A stretch of DNA of 64,000 nt from Citroniella saccharovorans (GTDB lineage: Bacteria; Bacillota; Clostridia; Tissierellales; Peptoniphilaceae): positions 1-64,000 of the forward strand of contig NZ_JAYKOT010000003.1 of assembly GCF_035481615.1 (NCBI RefSeq), read 5' to 3'. The notes under the pieces were generated by a model, which ran no database searches, was not told the origin of the DNA, and saw nothing but the letters and a program-made list of their open reading frames with translations. This document shows, piece after piece, positions 17,518-26,000 of this stretch. The first letter of the stretch is position 1. Each line of letters begins with the position of its first letter. Made by a program: the position numbers and the translations under genes.

Positions 17518-18783
17518 ATGGCAAGTTATAAAGAAACCACTATGCTTTTACCTTTAAGCGATACTAGGACTTTCGGTGAGATGGACTGGCAATATATAAC
17601 TATCCACAACACAGCGAATCGTGTGAGTGCTAGGAGCGAAGCTATGTATGTGCATAGTGGGAAAAGTGAAGTTACTTATCACTTTGCGATTGATGACAGA
17701 GAGTGTGTACAAATTCAAAGGCTTAATATGTCCTGCTGGCATGCTGGAGATGGAAGAGGTGACGGAAATACAAAGTCTGTAGCACTTGAAATTTGCTACT
17801 CTCTTGATAAGGGCGATAGTAGGTATCCAGTAGCTGAGGATAATGCAGCACACAAGTCGGCAAAACTTTTACTGTCTAAGGGATTTGGTATTGATAGGCT
17901 TAGAAATCACCAAATCTGGTCCGGTAAGTACTGTCCTCATAGGATGCTAGACAATAATGGCTGGGAGCCTTTTAAGAGAAAGGTTGCAAAGTATATGGAA
18001 GAACTAAAGGAATCTAAAAAGACCAGACTTTCTACTCCAGATTTTATTGAAAAGATAAAAGATGGTGCCATAAAAGGCTGGGAGACTCATGGAATCCTAC
18101 CAAGTCTTACTATTGCTCAAGCTATCCTAGAGTCTGACAGTGGAAATTCGGAGCTTGCAGTAAGAGCAAATGCAATTTTTGGGATAAAGGCTAGTACTGA
18201 TCCAAGCTGGACTAGGATTTATAAGAAAAAAACTTCTGAGTGGATTAACGGAAAGTATGTGGAAGTCTTAGCTGGATTTAAGTCTTACAAGTCCTGGGAT
18301 GAGTCAATAAGGGATAGGCTTTTATATCTTACTACCAGGTGTATAAATGGGGCCTATATCTACAAAAATTTAATTGGAGAAAAGGACTACAAGAGGGCAT
18401 GTCAAAAAATTTATGATGATGGATATGCAACGGATCCAAAATACCCAGGAAAATTAATTAATATTATAGAAAAATATAAGCTTTATGAGTATGATAAAGT
18501 AGACATAAAAGGGAGTGATAGTATGTTTAAAGGTTTTAGGATAGTAGGATATTTTAATGATGGTGACTTGGCTAATGCTTTAGCCTTAGTGAATAGTTTA
18601 GGTGCTAGTGCCATTTTAGTCAAGACTGATGACTTTAAAAGCTATACTGGGGCTGATGAGCTCATCCAAGTAGGTGGATATGATATAAAAGGTGCTACTA
18701 AAAAAATTATTGGCATAGATAGAGCAGATACTCTTTCTAAGGTAGGTAAATATGTAGAAAGTATAAAAGGGGGCACTAAATAA
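17518..18783 (+). CDS. Endolysin: amidase plus glucosaminidase, with C-terminal binding domain
   Basis: A 421-residue bifunctional lysin. Residues about 15-160 are an Amidase_2 (N-acetylmuramoyl-L-alanine amidase): zinc ligands in TIHNTA, WHAGDG and YCPHRM. Residues about 175-330 are a glucosaminidase (FlgJ-like): GILPSLTIAQAILESDSGNS with the catalytic Glu, NAIFGIKAS and YKSWDESIRDR. Residues 336-421 (FKGFRIVGYFNDGDLANALA) form a small domain probably binding cell wall. An in-frame ATG at 18523 has GGGAG seven bases upstream and could produce that domain alone. There is no signal peptide; export would depend on the holin encoded next. AGGAGGG precedes the start. Confidence 0.92.
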   Translation: MASYKETTMLLPLSDTRTFGEMDWQYITIHNTANRVSARSEAMYVHSGKSEVTYHFAIDDRECVQIQRLNMSCWHAGDGRGDGNTKSVALEICYSLDKGDSRYPVAEDNAAHKSAKLLLSKGFGIDRLRNHQIWSGKYCPHRMLDNNGWEPFKRKVAKYMEELKESKKTRLSTPDFIEKIKDGAIKGWETHGILPSLTIAQAILESDSGNSELAVRANAIFGIKASTDPSWTRIYKKKTSEWINGKYVEVLAGFKSYKSWDESIRDRLLYLTTRCINGAYIYKNLIGEKDYKRACQKIYDDGYATDPKYPGKLINIIEKYKLYEYDKVDIKGSDSMFKGFRIVGYFNDGDLANALALVNSLGASAILVKTDDFKSYTGADELIQVGGYDIKGATKKIIGIDRADTLSKVGKYVESIKGGTK

Positions 18784-19013
18784 TGGCAGGAGAGATTATA
18801 ACTACCGCACTTATTACAGGTTTTGTGGAGGTCTTAAAGCCTTTTGTAAAAGACAAAAGATTTTACCCTATACTTAGTCTTATGCTGGGTATAGTCTTCA
18901 GCCTTGCTATTAATGGTATAAGTTTTAAATCATTTTTTACTGGGGTTGTATATGGCTTATCTGCTAGTGGTCTGTATAGCGTAAGTAAAAAAAGTTCGGA
19001 GTTTATAAAATAA
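18783..19013 (+). CDS. Small membrane protein, probable holin
   Basis: A 76-residue protein with two or three hydrophobic segments (ALITGFVEVLKPFV, FYPILSLMLGIVFSLAI, FFTGVVYGLSASGLYSV) and a charged end. It is the last gene of the phage lysis module, overlaps the endolysin by one base (TAATG) and is followed by a terminator. Such proteins are typically annotated as phage holins; no specific holin family is recognised with certainty. Confidence 0.7.
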   Translation: MAGEIITTALITGFVEVLKPFVKDKRFYPILSLMLGIVFSLAINGISFKSFFTGVVYGLSASGLYSVSKKSSEFIK

Positions 19014-19043
19014 AAAGTAGATTTTTATTGGAATAAAATTTTA

Positions 19044-19074
19044 GAGGGTGGCTTATTGCTACCCTCTTTTTTTT
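19044..19074 (+). terminator. Terminator of the phage late operon
   Basis: A 9-bp stem (GAGGGTGGC with GCTACCCTC, one G-T) with a 5-nt loop is followed by eight T. It marks the end of phage late transcription. A second small hairpin (TGCCGT...ACGGCA) follows near 19113-19126. No attachment-site repeat can be identified because the left end is outside the window. Confidence 0.9.
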
Positions 19075-19262
19075 GATCTAATATCATTCACCTTATAATT
19101 TTTTTTATTTTATGCCGTCAGAAAAACGGCAGAAATAAATCAGATTTGTGTTTATTTTGATTGATTTTTCATTTTATGATAATTTTACTAAAAGCCTTAA
19201 AGTCTTGTTTCTATGAGGGTTTATGAAGTTTAGAGAGATTATTTAAAATACAACCACAAATA

Positions 19263-19271
19263 TGGTATAAT
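19263..19271 (+). promoter_or_regulatory. Extended -10 promoter of the selenoprotein operon
   Basis: TGG-TATAAT, 20 bases before the start codon of the next gene. The -35 position (TTAAAA, 19243-19248) is weak, as usual for extended -10 promoters. Confidence 0.65.
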
Positions 19272-19290
19272 AAAGCATAGGGGGTTTGAG

Positions 19291-19575
19291 ATGCTAACTT
19301 TTACAGATGATGCACTATTATTTATTAAAAAAAATAGTATAAATGAAATCACTATTAAAAAAGAAGCTCTAAGCTCTTGATCAAATGTTAGCTACGTGCC
19401 AAAGGTTTTGGCAGCAAGACCACGAGATACTAAAGGATATAAAAATTTTTTTAAACATGGCTTAACTATCTTTGTTTCAGATGATTATTTATATGATTTA
19501 GATTACTTGGTTGAACTAGTTAATTTACCTAGTGTAAGTTTTTTAAAACTAAGCATAAAAAAGGAGGAAAAATGA
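19291..19575 (+). CDS. HesB-like CC/Se-motif family selenoprotein (UGA = Sec30)
   Basis: A 94-residue protein read through an in-frame TGA at 19378-19380. Upstream: MLTFTDDALLFIKKNSINEI, with EALSS next to the UGA. Downstream: SNVSYVPKVLAARP, then HGLTIFVSDDYLYDLDYLVE. This matches small HesB-like proteins in which a Cys or Sec stands where the UGA is. A hairpin TGCCAAA-ggt-TTTGGCA (19397-19413) follows, with GGU in the apical loop as in bacterial SECIS elements, loop starting 23 nt after the UGA. The start has AGGGGG upstream; the stop overlaps the next ATG (ATGA). The biochemical role of the family is not established. A simple nonsense mutation is unlikely because both halves look intact. 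Confidence 0.8.
19397..19413 (+). promoter_or_regulatory. SECIS-like hairpin
   Basis: A perfect 7-bp stem with a GGU tri-loop just downstream of the in-frame UGA, inside the coding frame. This is the position and loop sequence recognised by bacterial SelB. Confidence 0.75.
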
Positions 19576-20255
19576 ATAAGAATAAGGAAATTTTCAAAAT
19601 TGCTATTTTGGCAGCTTTAGCATCTTTAATTAACTTAAGTATTGGAAATGGTTCCGACCAAAGAGTTTCTCTTGGAATTGTGGTTATGATAATCATGCTA
19701 CATAGGGATTTTTCTATTCCAATTATTAAGACATCTATTGTAACTGGTGTTTTTGTTTTTTTAACCAGATTAATTGTGTTTTCAACAGGAGGGCTTTTAA
19801 GTACAGACATTGTATTATCTTATGCAATTGAGATTATATTCTATCTAGCTTATGCATTTGCATATCAGTTGTTAGTTAGAAAAACAGAGTCTTTTTATAA
19901 ATCTCCTCTAATACTACTATTAATATTATCGGACTTTTTCGCAAACACTGTTGAATATTTTGTTAGATTTTATATCTATAGTAGAGAGATTAGCCATCAA
20001 AGCTTTTGGTTTTTATTTGTAGCGGCTCTATTAAGATCCTTTATAATAGTTGTAGTATATGAATCAATTAAGGATACTTCTATTGAAACTGAAGATGCAA
20101 ATACAGGTCTTCAAATTAGACTTTCACAAAATATAGTAAGCTCTTTAAGTAGATTAATGGAAGATAGCTCAATTGAAAAAAATACAAAATTAGTAAAAGA
20201 AGTTGAAGAACTTAAAAAAGATGCAGAAGTTCTACTTAAATCATTTAAGGGTTAA
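19572..20255 (+). CDS. Membrane protein of unknown function
   Basis: A 227-residue protein with five to six membrane segments in the first 165 residues (IAILAALASLINLSI, LGIVVMIIMLH, TGVFVFLTRLIVF, YAIEIIFYLAYAFAYQLLV, LILLLILSDFFA, FLFVAALLRSFIIVVVY). A cytoplasmic coiled-coil tail follows (SLSRLMEDSS, VKEVEELKKDAEVLLKSF). The layout resembles a sensor input module without its kinase domain. It is translationally coupled to the selenoprotein (ATGA) and followed after 11 nt by a transporter gene. No family is recognised. Confidence 0.75.
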   Translation: MNKNKEIFKIAILAALASLINLSIGNGSDQRVSLGIVVMIIMLHRDFSIPIIKTSIVTGVFVFLTRLIVFSTGGLLSTDIVLSYAIEIIFYLAYAFAYQLLVRKTESFYKSPLILLLILSDFFANTVEYFVRFYIYSREISHQSFWFLFVAALLRSFIIVVVYESIKDTSIETEDANTGLQIRLSQNIVSSLSRLMEDSSIEKNTKLVKEVEELKKDAEVLLKSFKG

Positions 20256-20266
20256 GAGGTGTTTTA

Positions 20267-21682
20267 ATGATAGATAATATATTTAAATTTTTAAATTCAG
20301 TAAATGGGGTTCTTTGGAATTATATTTTACTTGTAGGTCTTATTGGACTTGGCCTATATCTAACTATAATTTTAAAATTTCCTCAATTTACAAGAGTATT
20401 TCCTCAGCTAAAGGCTATGCTAAAAGATATAAAATCAGGCAAAACTGTTGAAAAAGGAAAGATGACTCCTTTTCAAGCCCTAGCAACAGCGGTAGCTGCT
20501 CAAGTAGGAACTGGAAATATTGTTGGAGTTGCAACAGCGATAGCAGAAGGTGGTCCTGGTGCTGCATTTTGGATGATGCTTTCGGCTTTTTTAGGAATGT
20601 CAACTATTTTTTCTGAGGCTGTTCTTTCACAGAAATATAGGGAAGTTAAAAATGGAGAACTAGTAGGTGGACCTGCATACTATATAAAAAATGGCTTAAA
20701 GTCAAAATTTTTCTCAAAGGTTTTTGCAGTTTTATGCATTTTAGCACTTGGAATCGTAGGACTTATGGTTCAATCAAACTCAGTTGTTACTTCTCTTTCA
20801 GCATCATTTGGTTTTGATCAAACGATAATTACAATTGGTTTAATAGCTGTTGTTGGTATGATATTAACTGGCGGTATGGATAGAATTGCAGCATTTTCAG
20901 AAAAAGTTGTTCCTTTTATGGCTGGACTTTATATCCTAGGATCCCTAATAATCATTATAATTTTTAGAAATAGTTTTGTAGAAGCTATTAGGATGATATT
21001 TGTTGGAGCATTTACTCCAAAAGCTATTGGGGGCGGGATTCTTGGTATTACAGTTCAAGAAACTATAAAGTTTGGACTTTCAAGAGGACTATTTTCAAAT
21101 GAAGCAGGCATGGGATCAACTCCTCACTCTCATGCGGTTGCCCACACAAATCACCCTTGTGAACAAGGTTTTACTGCAATGATAGGAGTATTTATATCAA
21201 CTTTTATGATTTGCCTATCAACTGTTTTAATTAACCTAGTTTCAGGTTCATATAATGCTTCTATACCAGCACAAGTTATGGCAAAAGATGCAACAATTAT
21301 GACTCAGTCAGCTTTTTTCAATGCTTTTGGAAAATTTGGAGAAGGGTTTTTATCTATTGCCTTATCTTGCTTTTCTCTAACAACAATTGTTGGTTGGTAT
21401 TTCTTTGCCGAATCTAACGTAAAACTTTTATCGGGAGATAAAAATATGGTAATAGGTTCTTTTAGGTTCGTAGCATTGGCATTTTTATTTGTTGGAACTC
21501 TAATTGATCCAGAAAGAGTTTGGTTATTAGCAGATGTCTTTATGGGACTTATGGCCCTTCCAAATATTATTTCTTTATTCTTACTATCCAAAGAGACCAA
21601 GACCATGCTTAAAGAATATGATAGTATGAAAAAAGAAAATAATATCCACTATGAATATAAGTATGAAAATATAAATAATTAA
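20267..21682 (+). CDS. Alanine/glycine:sodium symporter, AGCS family
   Basis: A 471-residue carrier of the AGCS family (AlsT/DagA type) importing alanine or glycine with sodium. Family blocks are clear: MTPFQALATAVAAQVGTGNI, GGPGAAFWMMLSAFLGMSTIF, GGPAYYIKNGL, SRGLFSNEAGMGSTPHSHAV. About eleven membrane segments are present. Third gene of the operon with the selenoprotein and the membrane protein; glycine is a frequent fermentation substrate in such anaerobes, which would suit this neighbour, but the substrate cannot be read from sequence. Confidence 0.93.
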   Translation: MIDNIFKFLNSVNGVLWNYILLVGLIGLGLYLTIILKFPQFTRVFPQLKAMLKDIKSGKTVEKGKMTPFQALATAVAAQVGTGNIVGVATAIAEGGPGAAFWMMLSAFLGMSTIFSEAVLSQKYREVKNGELVGGPAYYIKNGLKSKFFSKVFAVLCILALGIVGLMVQSNSVVTSLSASFGFDQTIITIGLIAVVGMILTGGMDRIAAFSEKVVPFMAGLYILGSLIIIIIFRNSFVEAIRMIFVGAFTPKAIGGGILGITVQETIKFGLSRGLFSNEAGMGSTPHSHAVAHTNHPCEQGFTAMIGVFISTFMICLSTVLINLVSGSYNASIPAQVMAKDATIMTQSAFFNAFGKFGEGFLSIALSCFSLTTIVGWYFFAESNVKLLSGDKNMVIGSFRFVALAFLFVGTLIDPERVWLLADVFMGLMALPNIISLFLLSKETKTMLKEYDSMKKENNIHYEYKYENINN

Positions 21683-21685
21683 TAG

Positions 21686-21712
21686 AAACTGCGGCTTTTC
21701 GTCGCAGTTTTT
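21686..21712 (+). terminator. Terminator of the AGCS operon
   Basis: AAACTGCG (21686-21693) pairs with CGCAGTTT (21703-21710), extended by a G-T and a C-G pair, with a TTTTC loop and a following T-run. Confidence 0.92.
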
Positions 21713-21820
21713 TATTTGAAAAAAATTATTATCTCTATAAGCTAATTATTAATATATATTTTATAAGTAGAAAAATATGCAAAGTAAAACTGAAATATCT
21801 ATTTAATATAATCACTTATA

Positions 21821-21849
21821 TTGACTAAATTTTATAAAAAGCATATAAT
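21821..21849 (+). promoter_or_regulatory. Promoter of the ABC ATPase gene
   Basis: TTGACT (21821-21826), a 17-bp spacer and TATAAT (21844-21849), about 70 bases before the start codon. Confidence 0.8.
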
Positions 21850-21919
21850 AGAATTATACAACTAATATATAGAACTAAGAATTATTAAAAGTTAATTATA
21901 AAAAAATTGGAGGGAAAAT

Positions 21920-22834
21920 ATGAGCATACTAAAAGTGGAAGATTTATGGAAAAACTTTGGGAAAAAAGAAGTTTTAAAGGGGATTAATCTAGAGATTGAA
22001 AGTCCTGGTATTTATGCACTTATTGGACCAAATGGAGCAGGTAAAACTACTTTATTTAATATTATTTCTAATCTTTTAAAACCAAGCAAGGGAAAAATAG
22101 AAGTTGTAGGAAAGAAAAATACAGATACAAGTATATTTTATGAAGTATCATTTTTGAAAGATAATAGGGTTCTATATAGTTATTTAAGCGGAATGGATCA
22201 CTTAAACTTTATTAGAAGAGTTCAAAAACTTCCAAAAGAGAGAATTGATGAGGTTATAAATTTAATGAGCTTAGAAAGTTTCATTAACAAACCTACAGGA
22301 TCTTACTCACTAGGTATGAAACAGCAGCTACTTATAGCCATGGCCATTATGAACAAACCAAAACTTATGATCCTTGATGAACCATTAAATGGTCTAGATC
22401 CAACAGCTGTTATTAAAGTTAGACTTTTACTTAAAGAAATGGCAAAAAATGGAAGTTCTATACTTATTTCATCCCACACCTTAAGTCAAATCGACCTTCT
22501 AACAAATAATATATTCTTCTTGAAAGATGGAGTTTTATTAGAAGAAAAGTTAGATATTGATAATCAAAATATTTACAAGGTAAAACTTGAAGGAGACTAT
22601 GAAGAAAAGTTAAATAGATTCAAGGAAAGTGGCTTTGATAGTAAGATAAGTGACGGCGTTCTTACAGTAAATTTAAAAGATCAAAAACTTGAAAAATTAA
22701 TAGCTAGTTTACAGGAAATGGGCCTTGACTATAGCGAATTAACTAAAATAAAGCTTGGAAGTGAAGAAAGATATATAAGAATGTTCCCAGAAGAAGTTGA
22801 AAAGGTTAAAAAAATAAATCTTAAGCAAGTTTAA
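21920..22834 (+). CDS. ABC transporter ATP-binding protein
   Basis: A 304-residue ATPase with Walker A (GPNGAGKTT), signature YSLGMKQQL, Walker B (LMILDEP) and H-loop (SSHTL), followed by an about 90-residue C-terminal extension as in BcrA/CcmA-type exporters. Its likely partner is the large ABC-2 permease at 23519, although a terminator and a separate promoter lie between. Ribosome binding site GGAGGG. It probably powers export of a peptide or resistance to one; the substrate is unknown. Confidence 0.9.
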   Translation: MSILKVEDLWKNFGKKEVLKGINLEIESPGIYALIGPNGAGKTTLFNIISNLLKPSKGKIEVVGKKNTDTSIFYEVSFLKDNRVLYSYLSGMDHLNFIRRVQKLPKERIDEVINLMSLESFINKPTGSYSLGMKQQLLIAMAIMNKPKLMILDEPLNGLDPTAVIKVRLLLKEMAKNGSSILISSHTLSQIDLLTNNIFFLKDGVLLEEKLDIDNQNIYKVKLEGDYEEKLNRFKESGFDSKISDGVLTVNLKDQKLEKLIASLQEMGLDYSELTKIKLGSEERYIRMFPEEVEKVKKINLKQV

Positions 22835-22903
22835 AAATATATTTGATATTAAATAAGATACTTATCTTAATATTTAGAATAGTAAATAAATTATAGAAAA
22901 ATT

Positions 22904-22952
22904 AACTGACCTCGTAGTTTTGATAAATTTAGATAAAAGAGGTCAGTTTTTT
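22904..22952 (+). terminator. Terminator after the ABC ATPase
   Basis: AACTGACCTC (22904-22913) and GAGGTCAGTT (22939-22948) are perfect complements with a 25-nt loop and T-run. The rest of the 22835-23113 gap is AT-rich and I see nothing coding in it. Confidence 0.85.
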
Positions 22953-23113
22953 ATTTATCCAAATAGAAGAGTTATTTTTAAATTGGATTTAAAGAATCAT
23001 AAAAACTTATAGGATATAGAAATAATAGAATAAGTAAAATTTCCTACAAGATAAGAAAAGTAAATCTAAGTATAACAAAGAACTATAATAATAATTTACT
23101 ATAAAAAAAACAT

Positions 23114-23142
23114 TTGACAAAATATAAATACAATGATAAAAT
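23114..23142 (+). promoter_or_regulatory. Strong promoter before the small secreted protein
   Basis: TTGACA (23114-23119), 17 bp, TAAAAT (23137-23142): nearly consensus sigma-A elements. Confidence 0.85.
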
Positions 23143-23175
23143 ACTAATTAATATAACAAGAAAGGATTGAGTAAT

Positions 23176-23478
23176 ATGAAAAAGAAAATATTTATAGTAT
23201 TTAGCTTACTATTTATTTTGATTTCAGTATTACCAAAAGAAAACGTATTTGCAAAAGATTTAGATGGTTTAAAAATTGAGGAAGAATTACGAGGCCCTGT
23301 TAGTGAATGGATTCCTTATGAAGTTAAATCAAAGTATAACGAGGGAAAAAGGATTTGGAGAAGAGTTTATTCTGATGGACACTGGTATGAGGGCTACCTT
23401 GACTATGATGGAGTATATATTGACAGGGATAGTAATGTAACATACTACTATAGAGGTGCTTTATTCTTAGCTGACTAA
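23176..23478 (+). CDS. Small secreted protein of unknown function
   Basis: A 100-residue protein with a typical signal peptide (MKKKIFIVFSLLFILISVLP, cleavage likely after NVFA). The mature part of about 70 residues is rich in Trp/Tyr (SEWIPYEV, KRIWRRVYSDGHWYEGYLDY, SNVTYYYRGALFL). The ATG at 23176 is chosen because AAGAAAGGA lies 10 bases upstream; the TTG at 23167 is too close. It has its own strong promoter and sits between an ABC ATPase and a giant ABC permease, the place of an exported peptide or a transporter accessory protein. It lacks the lactococcin-972 pattern, so I assign no family. Confidence 0.75.
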   Translation: MKKKIFIVFSLLFILISVLPKENVFAKDLDGLKIEEELRGPVSEWIPYEVKSKYNEGKRIWRRVYSDGHWYEGYLDYDGVYIDRDSNVTYYYRGALFLAD

Positions 23479-23484
23479 TTTTAT

Positions 23485-23507
23485 GGGCTAGATAAGCTAG
23501 CCCTTTT
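23485..23507 (+). terminator. Hairpin between secreted protein and permease genes
   Basis: GGGCTAG-ataag-CTAGCCC followed by only four T, 12 bases before the permease start. A weak terminator or attenuator that would make the upstream gene more highly expressed than the permease. Confidence 0.7.
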
Positions 23508-23518
23508 GGAGAAATAAT

Positions 23519-25981
23519 ATGATTAAATTTGAATTTACTAAGGTATGGAAGAAAAAGTATATATTACTTCTAATTATTCTTGCTTTTTTGCTAGCTGGTC
23601 AGTCTTTATCAGTTATAAAATCAAAAGGAGGTATTTTTCATTTAAATGAAAAGCAAATGTATGATAGAGAATTTTATTTAAATACCTTAACTCAGAGGCT
23701 TTCAGATACTATAAATCTTTCAGATGAGGATTTTAAAAACTTAAGTACACTTGCAGTCGAAAAAGATATAAATATGATGATGCTAAAGAGTGAATTATAC
23801 TCTGACTCGATGGATGAAAGTGATATTTATAAATTAAGAGATATTACCATAGAATATGGCAAAGAAATGGAAAATATAATTAAAGACTACAAGTTAAGTA
23901 TTCCAAAAGACATGCAAAAAGCTATAGAGTGGAATAACTTTGAGGATGAGCTTATGAAGAAATATAATACAGCTCTATTTACTGGTCCATCAAGTATGCA
24001 TGCTTTATCTCCATTTAGAATTCTTATAGGGTCGAGCAAAACCATATTTGGCGTTATTCCAATTATCTTTTTTATGATTTTGACTATCATGATGGTGTCT
24101 AAAGAAAAACTAGATGGCAGTCTATTATTATCTAAAACAATGCCAGTTAGTAGAGAAAAAGTTATTTTTTCAAAGTTATTTGTAATTCTTTTCCTGGCTT
24201 TATTATATTCAATTTTGGCTATTATATTTAGTTTAGTCCTTTCAAGTCTTTCTGGGTATTATTGGTTAAATGGTCATTTAGATATATATAGAGTATTTAA
24301 AGCTTCAGATGCAAAGAGATATTATTTGGCATTTGAGTTACTTATTAGAATTGTTATAGGATTTCTGATAATGATTTTGTTTTTCTCTTCTATAGCCCTT
24401 CTTATATCTAATAGAATTAAAAATTATTTTACATCAATAGTAATTTTAAGTTCTCTTTTACTTATAATATCAGTTTTAACTAGAACCTTTGAAAGCTTTA
24501 GATTATTTATAAATCCAATTTATAGTTTATCTTTTAAAGATAATATATTAGGATTTGTAAATTTTTCAAGAGGTGAAAATTTTAATCAGCAAAGCTATGT
24601 ATATTCTAAGGACATAATCTATTATTTAAATTATTTTCTACTATCTATTATTATCACCCTAGTTTCTACTTTAAATCTACAGGGCTCAAAAGCTACTTAT
24701 AAAGAAAAAAACTATGATAGTAAATCTATTTTTAAATTTGAATATGTAAAACTAATAAGAAATACTGCTGCATCATCAATTTTTATTTCTATTGTTTGTG
24801 TATTTTCAGTATTATTTTTCATCTCTTTTGCAGAGGATTTAAAACTTAAAGATTCTTATGAGAATAGTAACTCCTCTGCTGATTATTTTGCTTCAAAATT
24901 AGAAAATGCAAAAGATAATGCTAGATTAAATCAAGTTGATTTGGATGACGAGACTAAAACTTTTGTTAAAGATATTAGAAAATATGAAAAACTATACAAG
25001 GATGCACTCAATGCTAATAAATATATCTCTGAAAAAAATGGAAAAGATTATTATAAACTAAAAATGACAGAGTTTTTAGATGATGAATTTGCTGGGGGTG
25101 AAGTTATAAAAGATAAACACGTTACCCCTTTTAGCATCAATGAATCAGTAGCACTATACAACTACCTATCAGATAATAATATTAAACCATATTTACTTTC
25201 AGATAACTTCTTCTTGTCATCTTTTGAGACTTTGGTTAAAGATTATTATAATTACTTAGAAGATAATATAAATTCTCATTCAGCAAGCTATATTCCAAGA
25301 AGAATAGAAAGAACATATCCAGTAGATTTAATAGTAATAGTTTTAATAAGTCTACTGTCTTTAGGAGCATATTCATTTGATAAAGAAAATGGAAACCAAA
25401 TAGAATTACTTTATACTCAGCCAGCTACTAGAAAAAAATACCACATAAATAAAACATTAGCATCATTTCTAGTGGGACTTTTAGGGCTAGGAATAATATT
25501 TTTACTAATATTTATATTAGGATTTATAACAGAGGGAATGGGAGATATAGATTTTCCAGTGGTAGAATATTTAAGAGATGCGAATTTAGAAACAATAGCT
25601 ATAGGAGAGCCATATTTCAAGATAATTCCAATATGGAAATATAATCTTAGATTAATAATTAGTTATATTTTTCAAATAGCATTTTTAGCAAGCCTAGGAA
25701 GTTTAATCTCAATTTTTGTAAAAGAAAAAATAAAAGTAGTAGGTCTTAGTTTAGGAATAACTGGACTAATTATTTACCTACAAAATCTAATAAAATCTCC
25801 AATCAAAATCATTAGTCCATTTACACACATGAATGCAAGCAAGATAGCAAATGGAAGTATGATAGTAAAATCTGGCTTAAAGACTAATAATATTTTCATT
25901 AGTCTAATTGTTTTATCTGCATGGACAGTACTTTTATTAGTAGTGGGGATTAAAATAGCAGAGAAAAGAGAAGTTAAATAA
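23519..25981 (+). CDS. Very large ABC-2-type permease with two tandem halves
   Basis: An 820-residue membrane protein that looks like two ABC-2 permeases joined. Each half has an N-terminal membrane anchor (KKYILLLIILAFLLAGQSL; and after FEFEYVKLIRNTAASSIF-like sequence near residue 405, ISIVCVFSVLFFISF), a large outside domain of 110-170 residues, then five hydrophobic segments. The second half contains YSFDKENGNQIELLYTQPAT, the typical ABC-2 coupling segment. Such a protein could form a complete channel with the ATPase encoded upstream. The ribosome binding site is TTGGAG. The substrate may be the small secreted protein or an antimicrobial peptide; this is inference. Confidence 0.82.
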   Translation: MIKFEFTKVWKKKYILLLIILAFLLAGQSLSVIKSKGGIFHLNEKQMYDREFYLNTLTQRLSDTINLSDEDFKNLSTLAVEKDINMMMLKSELYSDSMDESDIYKLRDITIEYGKEMENIIKDYKLSIPKDMQKAIEWNNFEDELMKKYNTALFTGPSSMHALSPFRILIGSSKTIFGVIPIIFFMILTIMMVSKEKLDGSLLLSKTMPVSREKVIFSKLFVILFLALLYSILAIIFSLVLSSLSGYYWLNGHLDIYRVFKASDAKRYYLAFELLIRIVIGFLIMILFFSSIALLISNRIKNYFTSIVILSSLLLIISVLTRTFESFRLFINPIYSLSFKDNILGFVNFSRGENFNQQSYVYSKDIIYYLNYFLLSIIITLVSTLNLQGSKATYKEKNYDSKSIFKFEYVKLIRNTAASSIFISIVCVFSVLFFISFAEDLKLKDSYENSNSSADYFASKLENAKDNARLNQVDLDDETKTFVKDIRKYEKLYKDALNANKYISEKNGKDYYKLKMTEFLDDEFAGGEVIKDKHVTPFSINESVALYNYLSDNNIKPYLLSDNFFLSSFETLVKDYYNYLEDNINSHSASYIPRRIERTYPVDLIVIVLISLLSLGAYSFDKENGNQIELLYTQPATRKKYHINKTLASFLVGLLGLGIIFLLIFILGFITEGMGDIDFPVVEYLRDANLETIAIGEPYFKIIPIWKYNLRLIISYIFQIAFLASLGSLISIFVKEKIKVVGLSLGITGLIIYLQNLIKSPIKIISPFTHMNASKIANGSMIVKSGLKTNNIFISLIVLSAWTVLLLVVGIKIAEKREVK

Positions 25982-26000
25982 AGATAAATTTAATTTGATG

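Noticed and set aside
19075..19262. Prophage attachment site attR
   Set aside because: The left end is outside the window, so no repeat can be matched; the small TGCCGT/ACGGCA hairpin alone is not evidence.
19378..19380. Nonsense mutation making the small HesB-like gene a pseudogene
   Set aside because: Sequence after the TGA is conserved in style and frame, overlaps the next start exactly, and carries a SECIS-like hairpin.
23176..23478. Lactococcin 972-family bacteriocin
   Set aside because: The characteristic Gly-Trp/His pattern is missing; only the Trp/Tyr richness is similar.
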